Source of the DNA: Yokenella regensburgei ATCC 49455
GTDB lineage: Bacteria > Pseudomonadota > Gammaproteobacteria > Enterobacterales > Enterobacteriaceae
Direction: 5' to 3'
DNA length: 64,000 nt
NCBI RefSeq assembly: GCF_000735455.1
Contig: NZ_JMPS01000087.1
Coordinates: 124,001 to 188,000, forward strand
Shown here: positions 45,158 to 55,363 of the stretch, one piece after another
How the letters are laid out: every line of letters starts with the position of its first letter
Numbering within the stretch: position 1 is the first letter of the stretch
Position numbers and translations under genes: made by a program
Notes under the pieces: generated by a model
What the model was told of the DNA's origin: nothing
What the model saw: the letters and a program-made list of their open reading frames with translations, nothing else
Databases searched by the model: none

Positions 45158-47020
45158 TTATTGCGTTAGCGGGTTGGTTGCCGGGTCGCGGGCAACAAAA
45201 TGCCCCGGCCCGACCTGCTGCAACGGCACGCTATCGCGCTCTTCACCGCGCTTATAGATATTGCCCGGCAGTTCGTCCGACAACAGTACGCGCTGCGGTC
45301 GACGATGCGCCGGATCGGCAACGGGTACCGCTGCCATCAGTTTGCGGGTGTAAGGGTGCTGCGGGTTTTCAAACACGGCGCGACGAGGGCCAATTTCAAC
45401 AATACGCCCCCGGTACATCACGGCGATGCGGTGGCTAATTCGCTCCACCACCGCCATATCATGTGAGATGAATAAAAAGGCGATGCCCATTTCGCGCTGC
45501 AAATCGAGCAGCAGATTAATTATCTGCGCGCGAATAGAGACATCCAGCGCCGACACCGATTCGTCGGCAATCACCACTTTCGGGTTCAGCGCCAGCGCCC
45601 GTGCAATGCAGATACGCTGGCGCTGACCACCGGAAAATTCGTGCGGGTAACGCCCGGCATATTCTGCCGACAGCCCGACGCGCTCCAGCAGCCAGCTGAC
45701 GCGACGGGCAGCGGCGTCTTTATCCATCAGGTTATGTACCAGCAGAGGTTCCATGATGGAGTAGCCCACCGTCTGGCGCGGGTCGAGAGAAGCGTAAGGA
45801 TCCTGAAAAATGAACTGAATATCACGCCGCAGCGCCTGCAGCTTCGTACCGGAGAGCTTGTCTATACGCTTCCCGAGAAAAGTCATGGTTCCGCCGCTCG
45901 CTTCTACCAGCTTCAGCAGCGCCCGCCCGGTGGTCGATTTCCCACAGCCGGACTCCCCGACCAGCGCCAGCGTTTCGCCGGGCCAGAGGTCAAAGCTCAC
46001 CTTCTCAACGGCGTGCACTTCACGGGTGATGCGATTGAGAATACCGCTGCGCAGCGGGAAGCGTGCGACCAGGTCGCGAACCTGCAAAATAGGCTCACCG
46101 GGCACCACGGTATTCTGCTCCTGCGCAGATTCCGTTACTGATTCTTCATGCGCCTGAGGGAACCGGCGCGGATAGTCGCTGCCCTGCATCGCCCCAAGGC
46201 GCGGCACGGCGGCGAGTAGCGCCCGGGTATACGGGTGCTGCGGCGCGGTAAATATCTGGCTGACGCTGCCGGTTTCTACCGCTTCCCCCTGGTACATCAC
46301 CAGCACCCGATCGGCAATTTCAGCCACCACGCCCATATCGTGGGTGATAAAAATCACCCCCATCGACATCTCTTTTTGCAGTACGTCGATAAGCTGCAGG
46401 ATCTGTGCCTGGATAGTAACATCCAGCGCCGTGGTAGGCTCGTCGGCGATCAGTACCGCCGGACGGCACGACAGCGCCATGGCGATCATCACCCGCTGGC
46501 GCATCCCGCCGGAAAGCTGATGCGGATAGCGGCTCAGTACCGCCTGCGACTCAGGAATGCGCACCTGGTCGAGCATCTTACGGGCCTCCACCAGCGCCTG
46601 GGCATGGTTCAGGCCCTGATGCAGCCGAATGGACTCTGCAATCTGCTCGCCGATGGTAAACACCGGATTGAGCGAGGTCATCGGCTCCTGAAAAATCATC
46701 GCGATATCCGCACCACGCACCCGCCGCATCTGCGTCGGGTTCTGCTCCGTGAGCTCAATAACCTGCCGGTTGCGGCGGCGCAGCAGCATCTGCTGGCTGT
46801 GCATCTCGCCGCCCGCCTGCTCAATCAGGCGTAGCAACGACAGCGCGGTAACCGATTTGCCCGAGCCAGACTCGCCGACGATCGCCAGCGTCTCGCCGCG
46901 TTTCAGGCGAAAAGAGAGCGAGCGTACCGCAGGATATGTCTGCTGTTCGTGCTGGAAAGCGACGTTCAGATCGCTGACCACCAGGACATCGTCGGCATCG
47001 ATTTCATGACTGTGTGGCAA
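45158..47020 (-). CDS. gsiA: GsiA, glutathione ABC transporter fused ATPase
   Basis: A 620-residue protein with two complete ABC domains: Walker A GESGSGKS at 49-56 with signature LSGGMRQR, and a second Walker A GESGCGKS near 355 with signature FSGGQRQR, each followed by DEP(T/S) and an H-loop. It starts at a TTG (47020) preceded by AAGGA at a good distance, and the N-terminus MPHS matches E. coli GsiA (623 residues). It energises the glutathione importer and lies nine bases after iaaA. Confidence 0.95.
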   Translation of the reverse strand: MPHSHEIDADDVLVVSDLNVAFQHEQQTYPAVRSLSFRLKRGETLAIVGESGSGKSVTALSLLRLIEQAGGEMHSQQMLLRRRNRQVIELTEQNPTQMRRVRGADIAMIFQEPMTSLNPVFTIGEQIAESIRLHQGLNHAQALVEARKMLDQVRIPESQAVLSRYPHQLSGGMRQRVMIAMALSCRPAVLIADEPTTALDVTIQAQILQLIDVLQKEMSMGVIFITHDMGVVAEIADRVLVMYQGEAVETGSVSQIFTAPQHPYTRALLAAVPRLGAMQGSDYPRRFPQAHEESVTESAQEQNTVVPGEPILQVRDLVARFPLRSGILNRITREVHAVEKVSFDLWPGETLALVGESGCGKSTTGRALLKLVEASGGTMTFLGKRIDKLSGTKLQALRRDIQFIFQDPYASLDPRQTVGYSIMEPLLVHNLMDKDAAARRVSWLLERVGLSAEYAGRYPHEFSGGQRQRICIARALALNPKVVIADESVSALDVSIRAQIINLLLDLQREMGIAFLFISHDMAVVERISHRIAVMYRGRIVEIGPRRAVFENPQHPYTRKLMAAVPVADPAHRRPQRVLLSDELPGNIYKRGEERDSVPLQQVGPGHFVARDPATNPLTQ

Positions 47021-47029
47021 GCTGGATCC

Positions 47030-47971
47030 TTATTCTCGGTAGATGCCAATGCTCGGTGCATCACCGGCAAACGCAAAGGCGCGGTACATTCCTTCGCTGT
47101 TGAACGGTAGCGAAACATTGCCTTCGCGATCGACGGCAATCAGCCCCCCACTACCGCCCAGCGCCGGGAGTTTTTCCATCACAACCCGCTCACTGGCTTC
47201 CTGCAGGCTGAGCCCACCGTACTCCATCAGTGCAGAAATATCGTAGGCGGCAAGGGTGCGCATAAATACTTCACCGGTGCCGGTACAGGAGACCGCGACG
47301 CTGGCGTTATTGGCATAGCAGCCGGCGCCGGGGATCGGGCTGTCACCGACGCGGCCCGGCAGTTTGTTGGTCATGCCACCGGTTGACGTTGCCGCCGCGA
47401 GATTGCCCATCATATCGAGCGCCACAGCGCCGACGGTGCCGGTTTTGTTCTGCTCATCAAGCGGTGCTGAGGCATGATCAAGACTCACCTCACCCACTGA
47501 GCGCGCCTGCTGTAATTGCTGATAGCGCGCTTCACTGTCAAACAGGCTGTTTTCCACCAGCGGCAAGCCTTCGCGTTCAGCAAAACGCTCGGCCCCTTCG
47601 CCAATCAGCAGAACATGGGGGCTGCGCTCCAGCACCAGCCGTGCTGCCAGCACCGGATTTTGCAGATGACGCACACCTGCTACGGCACCAGCCTGCAGCA
47701 GGTTGCCGTCCATTACGCAGGCGTCCAGTTCATGCCGGGCATCGGCGGTATACACCGAGCCGATTCCGGCGTTAAACAGCGGACACTCCTCCAGCAGGCG
47801 TACCGCTTCAGTGACTACGTCGAGCGCGCTCTCATTGGCTTCCAGCATCGCCTGAGCCGTTTCGACTATTCCCGCCAGCGCTTCGACGTACTCCCGTTCA
47901 CGCTCGGGAGAAAGCTGCCCACGAGAAATAGCCCCTGCGCCACCGTGAATGGCAATCACCGCTTTGTTCAT
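47030..47971 (-). CDS. iaaA: IaaA, isoaspartyl peptidase / L-asparaginase (EcAIII)
   Basis: A 313-residue N-terminal-nucleophile hydrolase precursor (E. coli 321). Self-cleavage before Thr179 in EQNKTGTVGAVALD makes alpha and beta subunits, and the Thr is at the same number as in E. coli EcAIII. HGGAGAI near the N-terminus and GDSPIPGAGCYA are conserved. It hydrolyses beta-aspartyl dipeptides and asparagine. It is first in the operon with gsiABCD, and divergent from moeA. Confidence 0.96.
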   Translation of the reverse strand: MNKAVIAIHGGAGAISRGQLSPEREREYVEALAGIVETAQAMLEANESALDVVTEAVRLLEECPLFNAGIGSVYTADARHELDACVMDGNLLQAGAVAGVRHLQNPVLAARLVLERSPHVLLIGEGAERFAEREGLPLVENSLFDSEARYQQLQQARSVGEVSLDHASAPLDEQNKTGTVGAVALDMMGNLAAATSTGGMTNKLPGRVGDSPIPGAGCYANNASVAVSCTGTGEVFMRTLAAYDISALMEYGGLSLQEASERVVMEKLPALGGSGGLIAVDREGNVSLPFNSEGMYRAFAFAGDAPSIGIYRE

Positions 47972-48159
47972 GTCGTCATCCTGTGAAAGTCGGGTCCGCT
48001 TTTCCTATACATATCATTACTCTGCTTACAATCTTAGATGTTTTTTGAATATAGAAAGCGTAATCCGTGATGTCTACACGAAATACCATGGTGGCATACA
48101 GACAGTACCGCTTTTCTGCCATAATGGGCGCATTGTCGTTTTATCAGCAGGAGTTACTC

Positions 48160-49395
48160 ATGGATTTTACCGCCGGACTGATGCCGCTTGACGCCGCTCT
48201 GACGCAGATGCTTTCCCAGATTACCCCCCTCGCGGCCTGCGAAAATGTGCCGCTGGTGCAGGCTTTTGGCCGCGTGACGGCGTGCGATGTCACTTCACCG
48301 CTGGACGTACCGGGTTTCGATAATTCTGCGATGGATGGTTATGCGCTGCGGCTGGCGGATCTCAAGAGTCACGCCGTGCTGCCGGTTGCCGGTAAAGCCT
48401 TCGCCGGGCAGCCCTGGCAGGGGGAATGGCCGGAAGGCACCTGCATTCGCATTATGACCGGCGCGCCGATCCCAACGGGCTGCGACGCGGTGGTGATGCA
48501 GGAAGAAACCGAGCTCACCGACGAGGGTGTCAAATTCCTTGCGCCGGTCAGCGCCGGGCAGAATATTCGCTACCGTGGCGAAGATATTGCCAAAGGCGCG
48601 GCGGTGTTCACCAAAGGTACCCGCCTGACGGTTGCTGAGCTGCCGGTACTGGCCTCGCTCGGTATTCCGGAAATCAGCGTGGTACGTAAGGTGCGCGTCG
48701 CACTATTCTCCACCGGTGATGAGCTGCAGCTGCCGGGCCAGCCGCTGGGCGACGGACAAATTTATGACACCAACCGCCTGGCGGTACATCTGATGCTGGA
48801 ACAGCTCGGCTGCGAAGTTATCAACCTTGGCATCGTCCGCGACGACCCGGAGCAGCTGCGTAATACCTTTATCGCCGCGGACAGCCAGGCCGACGTCGTC
48901 ATTAGCTCCGGCGGCGTTTCCGTGGGTGAGGCCGATTACACCAAAGCAATTCTGGAGGAGCTCGGCGAAATCAGCTTCTGGAAGCTGGCGATTAAACCGG
49001 GTAAACCTTTCGCCTTCGGTAAGCTCGGACACAGCTGGTTCTGCGGCCTGCCGGGTAACCCGGTGTCTGCCGCCCTGACCTTCTATCAGCTGGTGCAACC
49101 GCTGCTGGCCGCCCTTAGCGGTGACCACGCCCCGGCCCTGCCTACCCGCCAGCGCGTGCGTACCGCTTCGCGCCTGAAAAAATCGCCGGGCCGCCTCGAT
49201 TTCCAGCGCGGTATCCTCGCACGCCACGAAGACGGTAGCCTGAGCGTCACGACTACCGGACACCAGGGTTCGCACATTTTCAGTTCTTTCAGTCAGGGCA
49301 ACTGCTTTATCGTGCTGGAGCGCGAACGCGGTAACGTTGAAGTGGGCGAATGGGTTGAGGTTGAGCCCTTCACCCATCTGCTGGGAGGACTGTGA
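48160..49395 (+). CDS. moeA: MoeA, molybdopterin molybdenumtransferase
   Basis: A 411-residue enzyme, the E. coli length. It inserts molybdate into adenylylated molybdopterin. Motifs include [31 protein letters not shown] and [14 protein letters not shown], with PGKPFAFG near the active site. GGAG precedes the ATG at 48160; the longer upstream frame is rejected. Its stop overlaps the moeB ATG. The product is needed by the two molybdoenzymes in this window. Confidence 0.97.
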   Translation: MDFTAGLMPLDAALTQMLSQITPLAACENVPLVQAFGRVTACDVTSPLDVPGFDNSAMDGYALRLADLKSHAVLPVAGKAFAGQPWQGEWPEGTCIRIMTGAPIPTGCDAVVMQEETELTDEGVKFLAPVSAGQNIRYRGEDIAKGAAVFTKGTRLTVAELPVLASLGIPEISVVRKVRVALFSTGDELQLPGQPLGDGQIYDTNRLAVHLMLEQLGCEVINLGIVRDDPEQLRNTFIAADSQADVVISSGGVSVGEADYTKAILEELGEISFWKLAIKPGKPFAFGKLGHSWFCGLPGNPVSAALTFYQLVQPLLAALSGDHAPALPTRQRVRTASRLKKSPGRLDFQRGILARHEDGSLSVTTTGHQGSHIFSSFSQGNCFIVLERERGNVEVGEWVEVEPFTHLLGGL

Positions 49396-50147
49396 TGGCC
49401 GAGGAGCTCAGCGACAGCGAAATGCTGCGCTACAATCGCCAGATTGTGCTGCGCGGGTTTGATTTCGACGGTCAGGAAGCGCTCAAAGCCGCGCGGGTGC
49501 TGGTGGTTGGCCTCGGCGGCCTCGGCTGCGCTGCGGCGCAGTATCTGGCGGCAAGCGGCGTTGGCGAGATGACCCTGCTCGATTTTGATACCGTGTCGCT
49601 CTCCAACCTGCAGCGCCAGACATTGCACAGCGAAGCCACCCTCGGTGAACCGAAGGTCGATTCTGCCCGCGCCTCACTGGCGCGGATTAATCCGCACGTG
49701 CAGCTTCACACCATCAATGCCCTGCTCGATGACGACGCCCTGGCCGCGCAGATTGCTGCCCACAGTCTGGTGCTCGACTGCACCGATAACGTCGCGATCC
49801 GCAATCAGCTCAATGCGCACTGCTTCCGGCATAAAATTCCGCTGGTCTCCGGCGCGGCTATCCGTATGGAAGGACAAATCAGCGTCTTTACCTGGCAGCC
49901 GGGCGATGCCTGCTACCGTTGCCTGAGCCGCCTGTTCGGCGAGAATGCGCTGACCTGCGTGGAGGCCGGGGTAATGGCGCCGCTGGTGGGGGTGATTGGC
50001 TCCCTGCAGGCGATGGAGGCCATCAAGGTGCTGAGCCACTACGGCACACCGGCGGCGGGGAAAATCGTGATGTATGACGCGATGACCTGTCAATTCCGCG
50101 AGATGAAGCTGATGCGTAACCCGGGCTGTGAAGTGTGCGGAGGTTAG
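49395..50147 (+). CDS. moeB: MoeB, molybdopterin-synthase adenylyltransferase
   Basis: A 250-residue E1-like enzyme (E. coli 249) that adenylates the C-terminus of MoaD. The nucleotide-binding motif is VLVVGLGGLGCAAAQYLA, and the arginine finger region is RYNRQI. Zinc ligands lie in CYRC (two Cys) and CEVC near the C-terminus. The ATG at 49395 overlaps the moeA stop (TGATG). Confidence 0.97.
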   Translation: MAEELSDSEMLRYNRQIVLRGFDFDGQEALKAARVLVVGLGGLGCAAAQYLAASGVGEMTLLDFDTVSLSNLQRQTLHSEATLGEPKVDSARASLARINPHVQLHTINALLDDDALAAQIAAHSLVLDCTDNVAIRNQLNAHCFRHKIPLVSGAAIRMEGQISVFTWQPGDACYRCLSRLFGENALTCVEAGVMAPLVGVIGSLQAMEAIKVLSHYGTPAAGKIVMYDAMTCQFREMKLMRNPGCEVCGG

Positions 50148-50256
50148 CCATTAAAATAATCATCAACGGCAGACGGCAAATTGATTAAACGCAGAATATC
50201 CGTACCGAATTAACGATATCTTTCCTCCTGAAATACCCATCATTCAGGATAGATAA

Positions 50257-52242
50257 ATGAGCGACATTATTTATTTAACGCTTGAGGGGGATATTCAGGG
50301 GGAAATTTCTGCAGATTGCGGCACGCCGAATTCCGTCGGCAACCGCTGGCAACAGGGCCATGAGGATCAGATCTTCGTGTTCAGCCTGGCGCAGGCCGTC
50401 TGCGGGCAACATGGTGGTGTTAGCCACCCTGGGCTGACGTTTTGCAAAACTCTGGATAAAAGCTCTCCGTTACTGTCAAACGCTATTAATAATAATGAAA
50501 GTCTGAAGATGACTTTTTATATTTACCGAATCAATCGATACGGTAGACTGGAAAAATATTATTTTCTCGAACTACGTGGTGCGAGGATCCAGGCTATTCA
50601 ACTCAACAGCATCATGAATAATCCGGATTATGAATATATATCGGTGGATTACGATTATATTCTTTGTCGTCATCTTATCGCCGGTACCGAATTTGAGTAT
50701 CTGGTCACACCGGATAATTTCTCCACCTTATTCCCGGTGGTGCAGAAGGCGCCGCTTCCCCAGGATGAACCTGAGCGTAAGGTCACCCTGGTGCTGGGGA
50801 TTTTCTTCGACGGTACCGGCAATAACGCGGTAAACACCGAAAAGATGCTGGAGGCTTGCTCGGCGCAGCACTTTGATATCGATTCCCCGGATGCGGAAAG
50901 TATTCTTGCCCGAAATGCATCAGAAAAAATGGGCGTAAGCGGGATCGGCGCGACCAGCTATCTGGGGTATTACACAAATATCCACTGGTTGAATGAGTTG
51001 TACGAGCGAAACTTTGCTGAAGACGGTATCTATGTGCAGAAATCCATATATGTGGAGGGAGTTGGCACCCGGGCTGGGCAAGCAGACAGCCAGCTCAGCA
51101 TGATGTTCGGCACTGACGAGACCGGGGTCATCGCCAAAACCAACGATGCGGTAGCGCAGTTAGCAACAGCGATTAATGCGGCACATAAGCTGCTAAAGGG
51201 TAAGTTTGTTGTTGAAACGCTACTGTTCGATATTTTTGGCTTCAGCCGCGGCGCGGCGGCGGCACGTCACTTCGCCAACCGCGTACAGTCGGAAGACCAG
51301 GCCATTATTGATGCCATTTCATCCGGACTCGGCGAATATCGCTACCGTGGCGCGCCGGCAGGCAGCAGCCGTTTTATCGGCATTCTGGATACCGTGGCGG
51401 CTATCGGCACCCTGACTAACGGTCTGTCGACCCACAGCGCCGACACCGGGGAGGTGAATATTCGCCTGCGCCCGGGCGTGGCGCAAAAGGTCTTTCACAT
51501 CACCGCCCGGCATGAGTGTCGCTATAATTTTGCCCTCAACAGCGTCTCCCCGGCATGGCCGGAGCTGGCGCTGCCCGGGGTCCATTCCGATATCGGCGGC
51601 GGCTATCTTCCGCAGCTGCGCGAAGATCTCTTTCTCTCCTGCCCACAGGTAGAAACGCAGTTGCAAAATCAGCCGGGAACGCAGTCACGTGTTTACCGCA
51701 AGGCGCAGGAACAACTGCCCCTGCTGGAAAATGCGCTGGCTATAGGTCCCGTAGTTCGCACCCACTCCGTCACGCCGGAGGTGTGGCAGGATGATTTCGC
51801 CCCCGACACCCCATACAGCCAGATGCAAAAACGCACCTTCTCGGCTCTGACTCTGCGACACCGCACCGTCAGGTTCGACTGGTCGAAGGTGGCGCTACGG
51901 GTAATGGTCGATGCGGCGAAAGAAGCCGGGGCGCGGTTTATCGATTTTGAACACAACAAAAAATTCCGGCTACCGGATGAACTTCAATCCTTTTGCGAGC
52001 ACGCCCGTGCGATGGGAAAAGCGGCCCGCCAGCATCGCGTCATCACAGATTTTACCCCTGAGGAGCTGGACATCATTGCCAGGGAGTATATCCACTGCTC
52101 AGCGAACTGGAATGCCGTGGCGCTGAACAAGAGCGGGGAATTACAGGGCGGCCCATCACTCTCGAAAACCATCGGCTTTATCAACAGGCCTGACGAAAAC
52201 TGGATAAGAACGGTCTACAACATGGACGGGAAAGAAAAATGA
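50257..52242 (+). CDS. T6SS Hcp-Tle1 (DUF2235) fusion, evolved Hcp effector
   Basis: A 661-residue protein with two modules. Residues about 1-165 are an Hcp-like tube domain (IYLTLEGDIQGEIS..., KTLDKSSPLLSNAINNNESL, ELRGARIQAIQLN). Residues about 175-655 are a DUF2235/Tle1 alpha/beta hydrolase: FFDGTGNN (183-190), the nucleophile Ser330 in the G-x-S-x-G site GFSRGAAAAR, and an acid-type motif GVHSDIGGGY with D445. Tle1 enzymes are phospholipases delivered to the target periplasm. The fusion would load the toxin on the tube itself, like the Hcp-ET proteins. No other T6SS genes are in the window, so a distant core system must supply secretion. It sits between moeB and fsaA, which are neighbours in E. 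coli. Confidence 0.9.
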   Translation: MSDIIYLTLEGDIQGEISADCGTPNSVGNRWQQGHEDQIFVFSLAQAVCGQHGGVSHPGLTFCKTLDKSSPLLSNAINNNESLKMTFYIYRINRYGRLEKYYFLELRGARIQAIQLNSIMNNPDYEYISVDYDYILCRHLIAGTEFEYLVTPDNFSTLFPVVQKAPLPQDEPERKVTLVLGIFFDGTGNNAVNTEKMLEACSAQHFDIDSPDAESILARNASEKMGVSGIGATSYLGYYTNIHWLNELYERNFAEDGIYVQKSIYVEGVGTRAGQADSQLSMMFGTDETGVIAKTNDAVAQLATAINAAHKLLKGKFVVETLLFDIFGFSRGAAAARHFANRVQSEDQAIIDAISSGLGEYRYRGAPAGSSRFIGILDTVAAIGTLTNGLSTHSADTGEVNIRLRPGVAQKVFHITARHECRYNFALNSVSPAWPELALPGVHSDIGGGYLPQLREDLFLSCPQVETQLQNQPGTQSRVYRKAQEQLPLLENALAIGPVVRTHSVTPEVWQDDFAPDTPYSQMQKRTFSALTLRHRTVRFDWSKVALRVMVDAAKEAGARFIDFEHNKKFRLPDELQSFCEHARAMGKAARQHRVITDFTPEELDIIAREYIHCSANWNAVALNKSGELQGGPSLSKTIGFINRPDENWIRTVYNMDGKEK

Positions 52243-52922
52243 GCAGATTTAGCATAATAGCGCTGGCGATGCTGGTTATCACCACCGGCTGCAGCACACA
52301 CAAACCTCAACCTTTGCAGTCGCAACAGGCTGCCAGCGGCGACTGGACGCTGCCATATGATAAGTGGGGTTTTGGCTTTATCACGCCGTGGAAATTACCC
52401 GCAGTAGTTACCCATGCCCGTGTTATCGACACGGATGGCTATCTACATACTTTCAATACCCTTGATCCAACTTCTGAAGCCTCAGACTCTGTCGGTAAAT
52501 GGTTCAACAACCCTCATGGTAGCGGTTTTCAGTTTAACAAAGTCAAAAAGCCACCCCAATATATGATCTTCTGTTGGGAATCCTACATTGACCAAAAAAC
52601 CTACGAAACCAGCGCCATGTTCGCCCCGGACACCTGGCTACGAATGAAAACACCGGCTTCTGACCCTCATGCCTCGGATGACCCGGTTTGGTTTGACACT
52701 ATCCTCTTCGGACTTGCCCCGGGCGGTCATGTTAAAACCTGGTTCCCTGCAAAAGGCGATTACCCTGCGCTACCCTTCACACCATTCAAGCTCACCACCC
52801 GCTCCGGCAACGAGATGACCCTGTGCAAAAACTACGTTGTACCAGGCGGCTACTACGCGTTCATCCCCGCCACGCAGGATTTTATCAAAGGTAAAACCTA
52901 CCCCTACGGCAACTGGGATTAA
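52239..52922 (+). CDS. DUF2931 lipoprotein, probable Tle1 immunity protein (copy 1)
   Basis: A 227-residue lipoprotein with a signal peptide and lipobox ending ITTGC (Cys18), then STHKPQ. The mature protein is a DUF2931 domain, with YMIFCWESYIDQKTYETSA and a conserved C-terminus ending GKTYPYGNWD. Its ATG overlaps the toxin stop (ATGA), the usual toxin-immunity coupling. It should face the periplasm and block the lipase. A second copy follows after nine bases. Confidence 0.85.
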   Translation: MSRFSIIALAMLVITTGCSTHKPQPLQSQQAASGDWTLPYDKWGFGFITPWKLPAVVTHARVIDTDGYLHTFNTLDPTSEASDSVGKWFNNPHGSGFQFNKVKKPPQYMIFCWESYIDQKTYETSAMFAPDTWLRMKTPASDPHASDDPVWFDTILFGLAPGGHVKTWFPAKGDYPALPFTPFKLTTRSGNEMTLCKNYVVPGGYYAFIPATQDFIKGKTYPYGNWD

Positions 52923-52930
52923 CAGGGAAA

Positions 52931-53614
52931 ATGGCTATGAACAAGATGCTAATGCTCATGCTGCTGTTAGCGACCACCGGCTGCAGCTCGCACAAACCTC
53001 AACCTTTGCAGTCGAAACAGGCCGCCAGCGGCGACTGGTCTCTGCCATATGATAAGTGGGGTTTTTCATTTATTACCCCCAGAGATTTACCGTCAGCGGT
53101 GCTTCACGCCCGGATTATTGATACGGACGGGTATCTGTATACCTTCAACACCCTTGACATCGCCTCAAACGACCCAAATTCCGTCAAGGAATGGTCAGTC
53201 AGTGCCCACGGTTTTGGTATGCAATTTAACAGAGCCAAAAAACCACCGCAGTACATGATCTTCTGCTGGGAATCCTATATTGATCAGAAAACCTACGAAA
53301 CCAGCGCCATGTTCGCACCGGACACCTGGCTGCGGATGAAAACCCCTGCCGATCATACTCGTCCCTCTGGTGCGCCAGTCTGGTACAAAACAATGGTGTT
53401 CGGCCTGTCCCCTGGCGGTAAGGTTAAAGTCTGGCTTTCCGATGTCGCCGGGCGTCCCAGCCTGGTGATTAAGCCATTCAAGCTCACCACCCGCTCCGGC
53501 AACGAGATGACCCTGTGCAAAAACTACGTTGTACCTGGCGGCTACTTCGAGTTCATCCCTGCCACGCAGGATTTTATCAAAGGTAAAACCTACCCCTACG
53601 GCAACTGGGATTAA
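52931..53614 (+). CDS. DUF2931 lipoprotein, probable Tle1 immunity protein (copy 2)
   Basis: A 227-residue paralogue of the preceding protein, with lipobox TTGC. The N-terminal 40 residues, the YMIFCWESYIDQK block and the last 50 residues are nearly identical to copy 1 even at DNA level, while two central blocks (about residues 70-100 and 140-185) have diverged. This mosaic pattern suggests duplication with partial gene conversion. It might neutralise a different variant of the toxin. Confidence 0.85.
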   Translation: MAMNKMLMLMLLLATTGCSSHKPQPLQSKQAASGDWSLPYDKWGFSFITPRDLPSAVLHARIIDTDGYLYTFNTLDIASNDPNSVKEWSVSAHGFGMQFNRAKKPPQYMIFCWESYIDQKTYETSAMFAPDTWLRMKTPADHTRPSGAPVWYKTMVFGLSPGGKVKVWLSDVAGRPSLVIKPFKLTTRSGNEMTLCKNYVVPGGYFEFIPATQDFIKGKTYPYGNWD

Positions 53615-53657
53615 CCGTAGAGGCTTAACCTTCGGCAGGGCATCATACAGCTCAGAT

Positions 53658-54320
53658 TCAGAGCGATGTCCGTCCGAACGCCCCCTGCCAGTCCTGCTCA
53701 AACTTTTTGACCGCCGCATCTACCGCCGGAGAAGCGATAAACTGCTGCGCCACGTCCAGCGGTAAGGTGATGGATTCACAGCCCGCCAGCAGGCAATCCA
53801 GCGCCTGACGCGGCGTTTTAAAGCTCGCGGCCAGCACTTTAGCGTGCGGAGCGTGCAGGGTTAACAGCAGCTGGAGTTCTGCCACCGTCTGAATACCGTC
53901 ACCGCCCTGCGCATCCACGCGATTGACGTAAGGCGCGATATACTCCGCCCCGGCAAGCGCCGCCAGCAGCCCCTGCGCGGCACCGTAAACGGCTGTACCG
54001 AGCGTTGGGATCCCTTCGGCTTTCAGAAGCTTAATGGCTGCAAGGCCTTCAGCGGTCACCGGCACTTTGACCACCAGGTCGGGCACGATGGCCCGCAGTT
54101 TACGTGCGTCCTGCACCATACCTTCGGCGGTAGTCGCCATCACCTGAGCGAACAGCGTTCCGCTACCACCGAGCGCTTCGCGCAGTGCCGGTAACAGACT
54201 TTCCAGCGCAACCTTCCCGCTCGCAACAATGCTGGGGTTAGTGGTCACACCGGCCAGTGGAAAAATACGGGCCAGACGTTTTACTGCCGCGACATCGGAG
54301 GTATCCAGATAGAGTTCCAT
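53658..54320 (-). CDS. fsaA: FsaA, fructose-6-phosphate aldolase
   Basis: A 220-residue transaldolase-family enzyme, the E. coli FsaA length. The Schiff-base Lys85 lies in VVKVPVT, and Tyr131 in [13 protein letters not shown] marks FsaA rather than transaldolase. It cleaves fructose 6-phosphate to dihydroxyacetone and glyceraldehyde 3-phosphate, or acts in reverse. It is convergent with the T6SS block and divergent from ybiY. Confidence 0.96.
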   Translation of the reverse strand: MELYLDTSDVAAVKRLARIFPLAGVTTNPSIVASGKVALESLLPALREALGGSGTLFAQVMATTAEGMVQDARKLRAIVPDLVVKVPVTAEGLAAIKLLKAEGIPTLGTAVYGAAQGLLAALAGAEYIAPYVNRVDAQGGDGIQTVAELQLLLTLHAPHAKVLAASFKTPRQALDCLLAGCESITLPLDVAQQFIASPAVDAAVKKFEQDWQGAFGRTSL

Positions 54321-54408
54321 TATTCAGCCTCAGGTATTTTGTGAAGTGTGGGTATGGTTCAAAAGTATACGCGGGCGACCTGCCTCCTTTTTGATTTGCG
54401 TCAATTCA

Positions 54409-54424
54409 ACTTTCATTCGAAAGT
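54409..54424. promoter_or_regulatory. Recurrent CTTTCATTCGAAAG motif, copy 1 (fsaA/ybiY)
   Basis: ACTTTCATTCGAAAGT at 54409-54424 in the divergent fsaA-ybiY spacer. The same sequence recurs upstream of ybiV (57838-57851) and, inverted, upstream of ybiU (58853-58868), so it is a candidate shared operator. Confidence 0.45.
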
Positions 54425-54459
54425 AATTTAATCTTCATACGCAAACACTGAGGTGGTTT

Positions 54460-55359
54460 ATGATCTTCAACATTCAGCGTTACTCGACACATGACGGCCC
54501 GGGCATTCGCACCGTGGTATTCCTTAAGGGATGCTCACTGGGCTGCCGCTGGTGCCAAAACCCCGAGAGTCGCTCCACCACGCGCTCCCTGCTGTTCGAC
54601 CCGCGCCTGTGTCTTGAAGGCTGCGAGCTCTGCCAACAGGCCGCACCGGAGGTCATCACCCGGGCGCTGAATGGTTTGCTTATTCACCGCGAAAAACTTA
54701 ACAACGACCACTTTACCGCACTCACGGACTGTTGTCCGACCCAGGCACTGACGGTCTGCGGAGAAACGCAAAGCGTGGAACAGATTATGGCCACGGTGCT
54801 GCGTGATAAACCCTTCTACGACCGCAGCGGCGGCGGCATTACCCTTTCCGGCGGCGAGCCGTTCATGAACCCTGAACTTGCGCTGGCGCTGCTGAAAGAG
54901 AGCCACCAGCAGGGCATTCATACCGCCGTTGAGACCTGCCTGCACGTACCGTGGCGCTATATTGAACCCTGCCTGCCGTACATTGACCTGTTTCTCGCCG
55001 ATCTCAAGCACGTCGATGGCGATATCTTCAAAACCTGGACCGATGGCTCAGCGAAGCGGGTGCTGGCGAATCTCAAATGCCTGGCCGATGCCGGGAAAAC
55101 GCTGACCATTCGCGTGCCGCTGATCCCCGGCTTCAACGCCGACCGGGAGTCCATTACCGCTATTACTGAATTTGCCGCCAACGAGCTGCACGTTCGCGAT
55201 ATCCATTTTCTGCCGTATCACACCCTGGGCATGAACAAGTATCACCTGCTCGGCCAACCCTACTCCGCCCCTGACAAGCCGCTGGACAGTCCATCATTGC
55301 TGGCCTTTGCGCAAGAAGTTGCCAGCCAACACGGGCTTACCGCGACCTTACGAGGATAA
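54460..55359 (+). CDS. ybiY: YbiY, glycyl-radical enzyme activating enzyme
   Basis: A 299-residue radical-SAM activase. The C25-x3-C29-x2-C32 motif (GCSLGCRWC) binds the SAM cluster, and additional Cys residues ([19 protein letters not shown]) suggest a ferredoxin-like insert that carries further clusters. GGEPF and FLADLKH are conserved. It would install the glycyl radical on PflF, encoded four bases downstream. E. coli YbiY has the same N-terminus. Confidence 0.93.
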   Translation: MIFNIQRYSTHDGPGIRTVVFLKGCSLGCRWCQNPESRSTTRSLLFDPRLCLEGCELCQQAAPEVITRALNGLLIHREKLNNDHFTALTDCCPTQALTVCGETQSVEQIMATVLRDKPFYDRSGGGITLSGGEPFMNPELALALLKESHQQGIHTAVETCLHVPWRYIEPCLPYIDLFLADLKHVDGDIFKTWTDGSAKRVLANLKCLADAGKTLTIRVPLIPGFNADRESITAITEFAANELHVRDIHFLPYHTLGMNKYHLLGQPYSAPDKPLDSPSLLAFAQEVASQHGLTATLRG

Positions 55360-55363
55360 ACCG

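Noticed and set aside
50148-50256. Searched for att sites or mobile-element ends flanking the T6SS effector island
   Set aside because: No tRNA, integrase, transposase or matching direct repeats were found at either edge (50148-50256, 53615-53657).
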